Assembly (NCBI GenBank): GCA_008330645.1
Contig: VLTN01000048.1
Span: forward strand, 1-64,000
Reading direction: 5' to 3'
DNA: 64,000 bases
Source: Cafeteria roenbergensis
Lineage: Eukaryota; Sar; Bigyra; Bicosoecida; Cafeteriaceae
Shown here: positions 20,301 through 29,635 of the stretch, piece by piece
How the letters are laid out: each line of letters starts with the position of its first letter
Position numbering within the stretch: position 1 is the first letter of the stretch
The notes under the pieces: generated by a model
The model's input: only the letters and a program-made list of their open reading frames with translations
Told to the model about the DNA's origin: nothing
Databases searched by the model: none
Position numbers and translations under genes: made by a program

Positions 20301-21405
20301 GCCGCGCTGGCTCGTTCGCCTGCGTGCCGTGCTGGACGGGGCAGCTGCAGCGCCTCACGGGGCCAGCGACGCGGAGCTGACGCCTGCAGAGGTGGCCGCC
20401 CAGTCGCTGTCCGCAAGCGTGGGGGCGCTGGCGACCTCCCTCCTCTCCCGGCTGGGCGCGAGGCACCCTGCACCGGCGCTGCAGCCGGAGGCCGGCCGCT
20501 CCGACGCGGCGAGCGCGGCCCGCGATCCTGACTCCCCGCCCTCACGCGTGCCGCGACGTGGCAGGGGCAGGTCGGTTGGGGAGGCTGCGCGCCGCACCCC
20601 GGAGCGCCGCAACGAAGCCAGGCCGTCTGCGGGCGAGCAAGGCGCAGCACTGGAGGGCGGAGCCCCCGCGGGGGGAGCCTCGCGTCTGGAGGACGCGTAC
20701 GGCAGCGCGGGCGGTTCACGGCCAACATCAGAGCGTGGCTCGCCGTCGAAAACATCGGGGAGCGCAACAGCTGGGTCTGCGGGCGGCTCCCGCGGCAGCA
20801 CCCCGCACCTGCCGCTGTCGCCATCGCTGCAGAGCAGCCTGGGCACGCCTGAAGACCGCACGCAAGGCCAGGCGCCCCAGCCCGCTGCGACGCGCCCGGC
20901 CGAGGGCCACCCCGCCGACGTGCTGGCCGAAACGCGCAGCGCCGCCGGCAGCGGGAGCAGGCGCGCTCGGTCGCCCCAGCTGCATCTGCGCGCCCCGGCG
21001 CCACAGCCGAGGGACCAGCTTCAGCACCGCTGGGCGCAGGCGGAGTCGTGCGCAGACTCGTCTGAGCCCGCCACGCCGCGCAGCCGCTCCGTGTCCCCCT
21101 GCGAGGGAGACAGGCAGTCGAGCCCTGCTCGCGCCGACGCAGCCGAGTCCGGCAGCAGCGCTGCCAGTGTGTCACCGGACGGCCATGCAGCCCCTGGTCC
21201 GGCTGCTGTTGCCGCAGACAACGCCGAGCAGGGGGCGGCCGAGCAGGGCAGCTTCGGCGTGAGCCTGGGGCAGTGGACAGGGGACTGGGAGGTCTGCACC
21301 GACCCGGCCACGGGCGGAATCTACTACTTCAACGCCCGGCTCGGCGTGTCCTCTTGGGTGTTGCCCATCTCGGAGGAGCACGGGGACGATGCGGAGGACC
21401 AGTAG
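17308..21405 (+). CDS. Leucine-rich repeat protein with long disordered middle and C-terminal WW domain
   Basis: One uninterrupted frame of 1365 residues. Residues about 190-380 form four to six LRRs (LTALDLSRSTL, LEELRLDGCGLASLP, LRVLSVRKNSLTRLDL, LTVIRATRNRI) closed by ALCPALVVLNSARL, like the cap in SDS22/LRRC-type proteins. About 900 residues of Gly/Ser/Ala/Arg-rich low-complexity sequence follow. A WW domain lies at about 1325-1357 (DWEVCTDPATGGIYYFNARL, then SSWVLP), with both Trp and the Tyr-Tyr-Phe core, which would bind proline-rich peptides. The LRR-to-WW order suggests an adaptor, but partners are unknown. An intron inside the low-complexity part that keeps frame cannot be ruled out. 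Confidence 0.75.
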   Translation: MRHAAAGASPRRARSSAALGAADLGIKDPLLDVAGGTQASAGASEAGKESGPRPSRNGAEPDAASPSLPSTQPRTSFSHGTHQASAPVPGHPDPAPAGRGAAQGERSSAALEQVQPPRPDAAPDSRAATQSARPAATASEPGSPTAGGRAAEPAVPAEGQSGATRPPPRRWPWAAVCDSIEAAARQRTAAGSGHRALDLRGLRLADPERVLLPPLPSLTALDLSRSTLSPAVPFRWLAGAPLLEELRLDGCGLASLPPLDAVAPTLRVLSVRKNSLTRLDLPAMPALTVIRATRNRIPLPVGPGTGPPDRSAARCRSALRPLAMCTALQALDLRAQSAPHEAGLVHDGDGPSLRAVLAALCPALVVLNSARLPGRAQARTAARAAARALAPESKDGHARSRPQPPRAAGQRPRAARKAAPPSPARGAGGRAASPGARAHRGRVGGLMGGAAPSTESAGESSPDTRAHATAASGDGAPSGAGSRRPGREGGSGPAGLGRGSRGGSGGRGGGGGSDGGGGDESSPSGAAPASVGGDGTVETARDAALRWSLEAERARISAGQASERQARASARLSRPRARAAPERSHGDARAAPDSALGRGGNRADARDHAGRHSLAHSAHRGRRGSGGRLPSQQVRRPFLGATLPSGARDADARGGASGSSAGLDQASPGADWSAGRSDRGAAQVRASAGQPRPRPLSGQFSRHLEAEAGRGDGPHAAAAVGSAEALAALLDEMASARGAAQRGCGGVGVVPPSPGAGQLVLGQPPQRAPPSARAAVRLALTAPLREAAEPHAPSAPEGDPSSADGAAGRSSEGWRLPGGERASRPTGAFGLGAAGAEPFALDDDDGEDSADGKRAEDPAGGSSAPGGGPGRELALPASHAWGRAGATAGAKAASLQAATGGHAQAGTLVDACAARGDAAESDAASRDAAEACATLRAARDALGTMRAAAGGSAGPADLERLHSQAGRLVRRLERLALLPPGLVQLDGPAGPSGLLRSEPRWLVRLRAVLDGAAAAPHGASDAELTPAEVAAQSLSASVGALATSLLSRLGARHPAPALQPEAGRSDAASAARDPDSPPSRVPRRGRGRSVGEAARRTPERRNEARPSAGEQGAALEGGAPAGGASRLEDAYGSAGGSRPTSERGSPSKTSGSATAGSAGGSRGSTPHLPLSPSLQSSLGTPEDRTQGQAPQPAATRPAEGHPADVLAETRSAAGSGSRRARSPQLHLRAPAPQPRDQLQHRWAQAESCADSSEPATPRSRSVSPCEGDRQSSPARADAAESGSSAASVSPDGHAAPGPAAVAADNAEQGAAEQGSFGVSLGQWTGDWEVCTDPATGGIYYFNARLGVSSWVLPISEEHGDDAEDQ

Positions 21406-21656
21406 CGGTGCAGCGGGGGGGGGCGGGCGACGCGGCGGCCTTGGCACAGGAGCCGCAGCCGGCTGCCGTTTCGAGCGGTAGTGCGCGCGAGTGGTGCTTG
21501 TCTTGCGCTGTTGTGGCTCTGCGAAACGCAAACGTTGCAGCAGTGGCGCGGGCCGGTGAGGGCGGACACACAGCCAGCGGCCCGCAAGCAATTGTGCGCT
21601 GCGATCGAGCCCGGAACGCGGCTGAGCATGCCGCGGGGGGGAAGAGTCCTGCTCTC

Positions 21657-24600
21657 CTACTCCGGGCGAGAGCGCTTCTTGGCCCGCGACTTTTTGCCCT
21701 TCTTCTTGTCCTTGCCAGCCGATCCAGGCCCCGCTGCGCTGCGCGCCTCCACCGCAATGGACAGGTCCTTGGGCACGGTCATGCCCGCGGTCGCCTTCTT
21801 CCAGGCCTCCTCAGACCCCTTGACGGCGAAGCGCGCAAGCTCGGGGTCGCGAAGGACTTCCGCCGCGGCCTCAGAGCTGCTGGCGTGCGCCCGCTTGGAC
21901 GGGCGAGCCTGCGCGTCACCGTCGGAGTCCGAGTCCGAGTCCGAGCCCGAGCCAGCGCGAGCGCCCGGGACCGCCGAGGACGAAGAGGACGAGCGCCCGG
22001 CCACCACGCGAACCCTGGAGGGCAGCACGGGGGCGCCAGCCGCGCCTGCCTTGTCCGCCGCGGCCGCGGCGACACTACTGCCGCCGGCGGACTTGTCCCC
22101 GGGCTCCTCGCCGGCCGCAGCGAGGTTGAGGGCCGCGCTGGCCTTGCGCACAGCCTTGTTGAACAGGGCGAGCAAGGACGCCACGGGGGCTCCGAGCTCG
22201 CTCGCCACGTCATCCACGGTCTTGCCCTGCAGGCCCAGGGCGACGAGCACAGCCAGCTGCAGGCGGGCGAAGCGAACGGACGGGAGCCGGCGCAAGAACA
22301 CGAGGCGCGCCAGGGCCGGCATCAGGTCAAGGATGAGGTGGAAGTCCACCAGGCTGCGCGCGTAGGCCTCGACGCGGGCCAGGTCGTGCGGCAGGAAAAT
22401 GCTGGCGGCCTCGGCCGGGCCCAGCGGCCCGAAGGGCCCTCCCTCCGCGCCGTCGGCCGCGGCGTCGACTGCCGCCTCGAGGACAGCGAGCACCAGACTC
22501 GCGGGGAAGCCGCGGAAGCTGGTGGCCGCCAGCGAGGCGAAGCGCCGGCTGAAGTCGACGGAGAAGGCGTTGCACCAGCCCGCCTCGGGCAGAGGGCGGT
22601 CGGCCTCGAGAAGCGCGTCGCGGGTGGCGTCGCTGAGCTCCGGCGTCAGCGGCTGGAGCATGATGCAGGTGTGCTCGCCGGTCAGGTCGTTGGCGGTGTG
22701 GCGCACGTAGAGCGGGTTGTAGCCTGCCCGGTGCCAGAATCCGAAGAGGTCCTGGGTGAGGCCAAAAGAGACGCCGAGCCAGTGCAGGTGCTCCGGAGCG
22801 CGGTCGGGAAGGGCCACCAGGAGCGGGGGGAGCGCGGTGCGCGGGGCGAGGGCCTCGGAGCGGATCCCGCTCTTGCCGGCGCTGGAGCCTGCGGCAGCAG
22901 CGCCGCCCGGGCGGCCGGGGGCCGCGGTCTCGTCGCTGGCCTCCGGCGCGCTCAGCGGCACCACGCGGCCGCTGAAGTAGTCGGTGAGCAGGGTCACTGC
23001 GCGAGATCCGTAGCCCATTCGCTGGGCGGACGGGTGCGTCGCGATTCGCACCACCCTAGCGCCCGAGAGAGACGGAAGCTGGTCGTCCTGGTACTGCTGC
23101 GAGAGCGTCCAGGGGATGAGGTCGCCTGCGGAGCGAACGCCGCGCTTGAGGCCGTGGCGCGCCGCGCGGGAGCTGATGCGGCCCTCGAGGCTGATCTGCA
23201 CCGCGCAGAGGACGTCTGGAAGGGCGGAGGACCCGGCGTCAACGGGTCCCAGCAGCACGAAGATGCGCTGCGACGGGGAGTCGGCGAGCATCTGCAGGTC
23301 GTTGGGCGAGTTCTTGTAGTGCGAGCTGACGAACAGGGCCATGACCTGGTGCAGGAAGCCCTCGGCCAGCGCGTGGTAGCTGAACAGAGCGTCGCGGTCG
23401 ACCTCGAACAGCTCGCACTCCGACGGGGAGGCGAGGGCGCCGCGCAGCGGCGGAGCCTCGGTGGCGTTGAGGCAGAGCAAGGAGTAGAGCCACGACTCCA
23501 CGCCGTCGCCCGGCGCGTAGCGGATGGGCTCCTCAAGCGAAACCTCGCGCAAGGACCGCGCGCCAACACCAGCAGAGCCTGCAGCCGCAGCGCTGGCAGA
23601 GCTGCCGCGCGAGGAGCCTGCCTGCTGGCGCAGCTGCTTGACGAGCTTGAGAGAGAGGGAGCGGCCCGTGCCCTCGTAGCCGTTGGTCGTGGAGGAGAGG
23701 AAGACGAGGAAGGGGCCAAGCATGGCCCGGACCTGCGGAAGCGGGATGGCGGCCGCCTCGTCGATCACGAGCAGCTCGGCCTGCGCCAGCGCCGCGGGCG
23801 TGGCGTCGGACGGCTGCACGTACTGGATGGTCTGGCGGTGCCCCCGGTTGACCGTGACGCGGACTGGCGCCTGGTTGAAGGCAGGGTTGGTGGAGGCCAC
23901 GACCTCAAAGTCGGCGTGCTCCGTGAAGGCCAGCGCCTTGAGACCGCGAACGACGAACTCGAACACGGTGCGAAGGTTGTCGGGATGCGGCGCTGTGACG
24001 AAGATGTTCGCGTACCCGAAGCCGACGGCAGCGGCGATGGAGAGGCCCATGGCGGCCGACTTTCCGCGGCCACGGCCTGCCGTCACGGCCACGGTGGAGG
24101 AGAGCTGCTTCTCGCTGATGGCCTCGGCGCACGTGAGCAACGCGCGCGCCTGGTCCACGGTGCGAGTGCACCCTGCCAGCGCGCCGACCACGTCGGTTCC
24201 CTCCAGCGAGGCCTTGAGCTCCTGCAGGCGCGCGGCGCGCTCCGCCTCGGAGGCGACCACGCCGAGCTCCGCGTCCTCCCCGTCGTCGCCGGCAAAGGCC
24301 GCCGCTGCAGCCGAGCTCTCCGACGCGGCGGGCAGAGGCACGATGCTGGACGCGTGCTTGGACAGCGGCAGCACGTTGAGCTCGTCGTCGAGCACCAGGG
24401 CGGCGCTGCAGTCCGCGAGGGAGAGCAGGAAGCGCTCGTTGAAGCGAGGAACCACGTCCGCGTGCGCCTCGGTGCGGAACCGCGAGTGGACGTCCATGGT
24501 CATGGCGTACAGCTGGCGCAGCGAGGTCATGCTCTTGAGCAGCATCACCACGATGCCGCCGCCCTCGACGGTCTCGATCGTGCGGCAGAGGATGTTCGGC

Positions 24601-24989
24601 GTGATGGCCTCAAAGTCCTGCAGCACGCAGCAGCCGAACGTCTGGCCAAGCACCTTTGCCGAGTCCTTGTAATAGCACCACCGCACCTTGGTCGCCGTCA
24701 CGAAGAGCTGGAACGGGTCCTCGGACTCGCTGTCGTAAACCCCGCGCTGCTGCATCTTCTTGATTTGCCGCATGCGCTTCTGCTTGTGCGTCGAGAACCC
24801 GAGCTCCTTGTTGTAGCACCACAGCACGGGCGGGCGGGCCTTGACTCGCAGCTTGGACAGCATGTAGTGCAGGTTCACCACCTGGTCCTTGCCGCGGTCG
24901 CCCACGATGACAAAGAGAGAGCGCGTTCCAGTCTTGATGCCATTCTCAATGAGGGTGCGCACGCGCCCGTCAACCTTCTTCTTGGGCAT
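21657..24989 (-). CDS. NAT10: RNA cytidine acetyltransferase (NAT10/Kre33/TmcA family)
   Basis: A single exon of 1110 residues; the start is the ATG of MPKKKVDGRVRTLIENG, which lines up with the N-terminus of yeast Kre33 and human NAT10. The enzyme uses ATP and acetyl-CoA to make N4-acetylcytidine in 18S rRNA and some tRNAs and is needed for small-subunit assembly in the nucleolus. Domains: N-terminal TmcA domain (GDRGKDQVVNLHYMLSK, ETVEGGGIVV, MDVHSRFRTEAH); RecA-like ATPase with Walker A AGRGRGKS near residue 304 and Walker B LLVIDEAAAIP near 407; GNAT domain with RIATHPSAQRMGYGSRA near 645; helical tail ending in a Lys/Arg-rich cluster (DKKKGKKSRAKKRSR) typical of nucleolar targeting. Length is slightly over the usual 1030 because of low-complexity inserts. 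Confidence 0.96.
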   Translation of the reverse strand: MPKKKVDGRVRTLIENGIKTGTRSLFVIVGDRGKDQVVNLHYMLSKLRVKARPPVLWCYNKELGFSTHKQKRMRQIKKMQQRGVYDSESEDPFQLFVTATKVRWCYYKDSAKVLGQTFGCCVLQDFEAITPNILCRTIETVEGGGIVVMLLKSMTSLRQLYAMTMDVHSRFRTEAHADVVPRFNERFLLSLADCSAALVLDDELNVLPLSKHASSIVPLPAASESSAAAAAFAGDDGEDAELGVVASEAERAARLQELKASLEGTDVVGALAGCTRTVDQARALLTCAEAISEKQLSSTVAVTAGRGRGKSAAMGLSIAAAVGFGYANIFVTAPHPDNLRTVFEFVVRGLKALAFTEHADFEVVASTNPAFNQAPVRVTVNRGHRQTIQYVQPSDATPAALAQAELLVIDEAAAIPLPQVRAMLGPFLVFLSSTTNGYEGTGRSLSLKLVKQLRQQAGSSRGSSASAAAAGSAGVGARSLREVSLEEPIRYAPGDGVESWLYSLLCLNATEAPPLRGALASPSECELFEVDRDALFSYHALAEGFLHQVMALFVSSHYKNSPNDLQMLADSPSQRIFVLLGPVDAGSSALPDVLCAVQISLEGRISSRAARHGLKRGVRSAGDLIPWTLSQQYQDDQLPSLSGARVVRIATHPSAQRMGYGSRAVTLLTDYFSGRVVPLSAPEASDETAAPGRPGGAAAAGSSAGKSGIRSEALAPRTALPPLLVALPDRAPEHLHWLGVSFGLTQDLFGFWHRAGYNPLYVRHTANDLTGEHTCIMLQPLTPELSDATRDALLEADRPLPEAGWCNAFSVDFSRRFASLAATSFRGFPASLVLAVLEAAVDAAADGAEGGPFGPLGPAEAASIFLPHDLARVEAYARSLVDFHLILDLMPALARLVFLRRLPSVRFARLQLAVLVALGLQGKTVDDVASELGAPVASLLALFNKAVRKASAALNLAAAGEEPGDKSAGGSSVAAAAADKAGAAGAPVLPSRVRVVAGRSSSSSSAVPGARAGSGSDSDSDSDGDAQARPSKRAHASSSEAAAEVLRDPELARFAVKGSEEAWKKATAGMTVPKDLSIAVEARSAAGPGSAGKDKKKGKKSRAKKRSRPE

Positions 24990-25572
24990 GGCAGAGGGTC
25001 CTTGCGAGAGGCCGGCGCGTCGCGCTGAGGCACTGGTCCTGCAAGGCGGGCCAGGCAAAGTGCCGCGCGTCACTTGCGCTTGCCGCCGGCAGAGCCGAGG
25101 CCGCGGTGCTTGCAGCGGCCCCGGAGACGGCGGGCGTCGGGCCAAACTCCGAATCAAGCGGCCGGACGGGACACCCCCAATGGCATCGTGCTCAGCTTGC
25201 TGTGGGCGGGCGGCTCGCGCGCACGGGCTGGCGGGCGCGCGCCGACTGCGCGTGCGTGGCTGCCTCTGAATGCGTGCGGGGGGGGGCTCTGCAGTTGCCG
25301 CATGCCGCGAACGGAGTGTGCTTGCGCCCTCGGAGTGCATTTGGTTTGCCACAAGAGGCAAGCCCCGCGCGGCGCTGCTCTCGGAAGGCTGGCCACGCTC
25401 GCAGTGCGCCCACGGGCGGAATGGGTCGCTTTGCTTGTCTTGGCACAGCACACCAGCAGCACGAGCAGGAGACGCAGCAGCAGCAGCAGCAAAAATACAG
25501 TCAGCACTGGCAGCACAGCACACGAAGTCGGGCCGAGTCGTCATCTTGGTATGTGGCGCCTTGCAAGCGCGG
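24990..25572. other. Intergenic region upstream of NAT10-like gene
   Basis: About 580 bp between two minus-strand genes. It carries a short CAG/GCA-rich run near 25465-25495 just past the 3' end of the next gene. The minus-strand NAT10 frame is open further upstream, but homology begins at the chosen ATG. No gene is supported. Confidence 0.45.
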
Positions 25573-27954
25573 TCACTTTCTGAGCGGCGAGAACATGCCG
25601 GCCGGCTCCTGCGCCGCGTCGGCAAAGATGGCGTCCCAGGCGCCCTCGTGCGCTGTGGACCCGCGGCGGCCGCGGCCGTACTTGCGGGCCTGGCGGCGGT
25701 AGTAGGACACGTTCTCTGCGCTCTGGCGTGGGTCTGCAGAGGCGGCGCCGAAGGGCTCCCTGCCCGAGGGCGGTGCCCGGCCGGTGGTCGCTGCGGCGGC
25801 CTCCTCTGCCGCCGCGCCTACTCCTGCCTGGAACGTCCGGCTCTTGAAGCGCCCGAGCTTGCGCCGCCACAGGCGCGCGTCCTCCTCCGTCTCCTGGAAG
25901 TCCTCGCTCTCCTCGGCCAGCCCCATGGCGATGCGCGCGTCGGGGTCGCCAACCATTTCCACCAGCGTCTGCGCGCGGTCCTGGCCCACGGCCCGCACCA
26001 GGGCGTCTCTGGTGTCCGCCACGGCAGCGTCGATGCCCAGCAGCACGTCGGGCAGCGCTTCGCCGTCCTCCGGCTCCCTCCCCAGCGCCTCAACGTGCCG
26101 GTCGTACGCGGTCTCGTAGCGCGCCACCAGCTCTGCCATCTCCGAGCATAGCAGCCGCGCCGCCCGGTGCGCGCGCAGCGGCAGGTCCGCAAGCACGGCA
26201 GCCGCCGGGTTTTCCGCGGTCTGCGCAGCCACCGACGCAGCCGACGCCGTGCGGCGCATCACTGGCATCACAGCATCGAGGTCGCCAGTCGTGAAGCCGC
26301 TCACGCTGTCCCCGTCCATGCGGCCCGACGTCGCCTGCGAGGCGGCGCCGCCCCGAGCTGAGCGCCGGCTGGAGCCCCGTCGGGCCAGCTTCACGCCGGT
26401 GTGCTCAAGCGAGCCTGTGCTCGAGCCGGGCCCGCTCGCTGGCTGGTGCAGGGCGGAGGCGCTGGTGGACGCGGAGCTGCTGGCGGGGGGAGGGCGGACG
26501 GCCGCCGCCGGGAGGGCACCGGGCGCGGCGCCGCCGCTGGTCCTTGGCGCCCTGGGCGGGCGGATGCCCTGCGGGGACGCCTGCTCCGCGGCCTCCAGAG
26601 CCGCGATGGCGCGGGCGATCGCGGTGCCCTCGCCGCCGTCCTGGCCTGCGCGGTCGGACGCCTCGCGCGCGGCCCGGGCAGCGCGGGCGGACGGCGACTC
26701 GAACTCCCCCGAGCGGTCGGGAGAGCGGGGGGCAGGCTGGCCGCCGTCCGAGGGAGCGCGGGCAGCGCCCTGCGCCCCTGGGGCACGGGCGGCGGCGCCG
26801 TGGGCGGCGGCGCCGTGGACCGCGCGCCCCTTGGGAGGAGAGGAGGGGGCGGGGGGGGCGCCGGCCTGGGCGGCCCCCGCGCCGGGAGCGAGGCTCGGGC
26901 GCTGCATGCGCTCGGCAAGCTCTGCGACCCGGGCGGCCGCGGCCGCAGACGCCTCCTCCGCCCTGTATCCGGAGAAGGACTCGACATCGGGGGCGTCAGC
27001 CACAGACTGAGAGGCGGAGAAGTATCCCCGGCCCGCGCCGCCGCCGCCGCCGGCAACGCTGGCACCCCCCGCCTGGCTGGCGGCCGAGTCAGGGGGCACG
27101 CCGGACGCAAAGACGATCTCCCAAGCGCCTGCCACGGCCGTGGACCCGCGGCGCTGCCTGCCGTACTTGCGCGTCTGGCGCTGGTAGTAAGAGAGGTGGC
27201 TGGAGTCCGCCTCGGCCTGCTCCATGGTGATGTTGTCCCACACGGCGCGGTCGCCCCGCTTCGTGGTGGTCGAGTGGGCGGGGCGGCTGCGCGAGCCAAG
27301 CTCCCGGCGGGACGCCTTTCGCGTGTCGAGCCGCCGCCGCCACACGCGGGCCCGTGTGTCGTCCTCGTCTTCCACCAACCCACCTGCGGCCAGGCTCTCA
27401 TCCGCCGCGCCGCCGTCCCGCGCCGCGGCCTCCGATGCCACCGGGAGGCCGAACTTGGTGCGGTACTCCTCGCCCTCCAGGGCGTCCTCGATGACGCGAG
27501 CGCCCTCCGCTGACCCCACGGTGCGCGTCAGCGTCTCGTGGTTCTCTTGCAGCCGGTGCTCCAGCGCGACGAGCATGTCCGGCTTTTCGTCCCACTCGGC
27601 GGCGAGGCCCTGGCCCACAGCGTCGGCGATTCGGGACTTGACGGCGTCGATTCGCCCCAGCAGGTCCAGCCGCTCGACGCACACCTGGCGAATCGCGTGC
27701 TGCTTCATGATGGGCCACCGCGCGAGGATGGCGGCAAGGCCACGCGTGTGCCTGGCGGCGGTCACGGCCGACTGCGTGTTGCGCGGCAGGGGCACGGCGT
27801 CCGAGGAGCCGACTTGGCGGCCCAGCGCGTCGGCGTCCCGCGGCCTGGCCGCCACCGACATGGCCGCCACTGAGCGCGAGCTGGCCAGCCTCCCCATCGC
27901 GCCGCGGGGGGCGCTCCGGCTCCGGGAAAACGAGTACCCGCTGCGGGTGGACAT
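25573..27954 (-). CDS. Unrecognised protein with a duplicated module
   Basis: A single exon of 793 residues from ATG (MSTRSGYSF). A module of roughly 160 residues occurs twice, near both ends. Each copy has a helical part (ALEHRLQENHETLTRTVG / GIDAAVADTRDALVRAVG), a short WRR-L motif (ARVWRRRLDTRK / ARLWRRKLGRFK) and a very conserved signature (SYYQRQTRKYGRQRRGSTA at about 252, SYYRRQARKYGRGRRGSTA at about 747) followed by GAW and two Phe. The middle, about residues 290-610, is Ala/Pro/Ser-rich and disordered. No known family was recognised. The conserved basic Tyr/Arg/Gly-Ser-Thr motif looks like a binding or phosphorylation site, but that is a guess. Confidence 0.75.
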   Translation of the reverse strand: MSTRSGYSFSRSRSAPRGAMGRLASSRSVAAMSVAARPRDADALGRQVGSSDAVPLPRNTQSAVTAARHTRGLAAILARWPIMKQHAIRQVCVERLDLLGRIDAVKSRIADAVGQGLAAEWDEKPDMLVALEHRLQENHETLTRTVGSAEGARVIEDALEGEEYRTKFGLPVASEAAARDGGAADESLAAGGLVEDEDDTRARVWRRRLDTRKASRRELGSRSRPAHSTTTKRGDRAVWDNITMEQAEADSSHLSYYQRQTRKYGRQRRGSTAVAGAWEIVFASGVPPDSAASQAGGASVAGGGGGAGRGYFSASQSVADAPDVESFSGYRAEEASAAAAARVAELAERMQRPSLAPGAGAAQAGAPPAPSSPPKGRAVHGAAAHGAAARAPGAQGAARAPSDGGQPAPRSPDRSGEFESPSARAARAAREASDRAGQDGGEGTAIARAIAALEAAEQASPQGIRPPRAPRTSGGAAPGALPAAAVRPPPASSSASTSASALHQPASGPGSSTGSLEHTGVKLARRGSSRRSARGGAASQATSGRMDGDSVSGFTTGDLDAVMPVMRRTASAASVAAQTAENPAAAVLADLPLRAHRAARLLCSEMAELVARYETAYDRHVEALGREPEDGEALPDVLLGIDAAVADTRDALVRAVGQDRAQTLVEMVGDPDARIAMGLAEESEDFQETEEDARLWRRKLGRFKSRTFQAGVGAAAEEAAAATTGRAPPSGREPFGAASADPRQSAENVSYYRRQARKYGRGRRGSTAHEGAWDAIFADAAQEPAGMFSPLRK

Positions 27955-28307
27955 TCGGCGCCACTAGGAAGCAGATCTGCAACGTGCCCGAGAGCCGCGC
28001 CGACCCTGCCGCGGAATGCCTGGGCTCCGCGCTCGCACGCTCCGCGCACCCGCCACCGGGCGGGTTCCTGCCGAAGGGGAGGGTCCTCCCGAGCCGCCCT
28101 GGGGCGAGCCGGTGCTCCCGCTCGCGCCTGCCGACAGACCCCCGCGCTGTCGCAACTCCCTGCAGAGCCCGGCGAGCGCGCAAAACTGCCTCGCGCTCTG
28201 CGGGGTCATCGATCGGGCGGAGCGAATCGCGCCCTTGCTCAAGCGACGCCTGGTCACTTGCCCGGCCTCAGGCGGCCCCAGCCCCTCAACCCCCCTCCCT
28301 CGCCAAG
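27955..28307. promoter_or_regulatory. Divergent intergenic region (793-aa / four-TM genes)
   Basis: The start codons on the two strands are about 350 bp apart. Both promoters should lie here; no element was recognised. Confidence 0.4.
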
Positions 28308-29439
28308 ATGGCCCTCGACGCAGTGCGCGGCCTCATCTCCGAGCCCATGAAGGTGATCTGGTGAGCGCGTGCGGGCCGCGCCGCGAGGGGCGGCTGCTTC
28401 GGCGTCGCAGGCAGCCGCTTCTTGAGCTCCGTGCGCCGCCGCGCCCACCTGCCACGACCCGGCCGTGGGACTGAGCGCTGCGCCCCGCAGGTACACCTGG
28501 GTGGGCGGTGTTGCCCTCAGCTTCTGCTACGTGATCTCCAGCTTCTTCGTGGCCGGACAGGCCCGTGAGCATTGCGCGAAGAACTGTCCGGCGCGCTCGC
28601 GCATCCCGCGCGCCCCCGAGCGCCCTGCGATGCGCCGCTTCCAGGCAGGGCGTCGCCTGGGCCCGTCGCTGCGCTCACAGGGGCCATGCTGCGCTGCCGA
28701 GCGACGATGCGCACGCCGTGCGCCATCGCTGCAACTGCCGCCGCAGTCTCGTCCGCCTACGGCTTCTCCGTGGTCTTCGAGGGCCTGCAGGTGGTTGCCT
28801 ACTCCGTCGGCGGCACCATCGTGCTCAAGAACGCTGCCTACCGCTCCCCGCTTGCCATTGGGTTCCTCATCGGTCTGTCGTTCATGCTCACGCTGGACAT
28901 GCTTGTCGTGGCGGTGCTGGCAGGCGCCAACCTGGCCGCTTTCCCGCTGCCCTCGGCTCCCGCCCCTGCCGAGGGGGCAGTTGTCGCCTTCTCGGTGATG
29001 CTCTTCATTGTCTACGTGAGCTGGTGTGGGGGTGGACTCGCGCCGCAGCGAGGGCTGGGCGGCTGCGCCGAACGCTGTTGGCAAGCGGGGCTTTGCTTGC
29101 TCTTCCCGTCGCCCATGGCGTCCCGCCCGCCCAAGCTCTCGGCATACCCTCTCCGCGCGCGCTCGCTCCCCGCTTGCCCGCGTCTCGCAGCTCGCGCTCA
29201 CGTGCATGATGATCCTGTTCAAGGACGTGCTCGTGCAGCAGTCCCCGCTGGCCGCTGAGGACGAGGCAGCCTTCCCCTCCAGGCCCGTCTATGACGACGG
29301 TGCCTACGCCGATGACCCCGCGTCCGCCCCTGGTGCCACGGCGGGCGGCTACGACAGCGCAGTTCTCTCCAAGACCGACGAGGGGGCCGCCAGCGCCGAC
29401 GATGTCGACGCCTCTCACGGCGCCCCGACGGTGCTCTGA
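28308..29439 (+). CDS. Four-span integral membrane protein, family unknown
   Basis: Four exons, 28308-28360, 28491-28564, 28747-29015 and 29191-29439, all with GTGAGC donors and GCAG acceptors and matching phases, giving 214 residues. It begins MALDAVRGLISEPMKVIW. Four hydrophobic segments are clear: YTWVGGVALSFCYVISSFF, VVFEGLQVVAYSVGG, SPLAIGFLIGLSFML with LVVAVLAGAN, and AVVAFSVMLFIVY with LALTCMMILF. The tail is acidic and soluble (SPLAAEDEAAF onward). Splicing exon 2 to an alternative acceptor at 28679-28680 would add 22 residues in frame before the second span. No family was recognised, so no function is proposed. Confidence 0.8.
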
Positions 29440-29635
29440 GCGAGCTTGCACCTGCGGCTGTGAATTCATCTTCCAAAGTTCCTTCGTTGCCCCTTGCCCT
29501 GATCGCGCGTGCTCGGCCAGCCCGCTCGCCACACGCAGCCACTGCTTGATTTTGGGAGCGCTTCCGCCCCTTGAATCGCACTCGCACACTCCCGACACAA
29601 CACGCTCGCCCGCACGGCGGTCCGCGCCGCTGACT

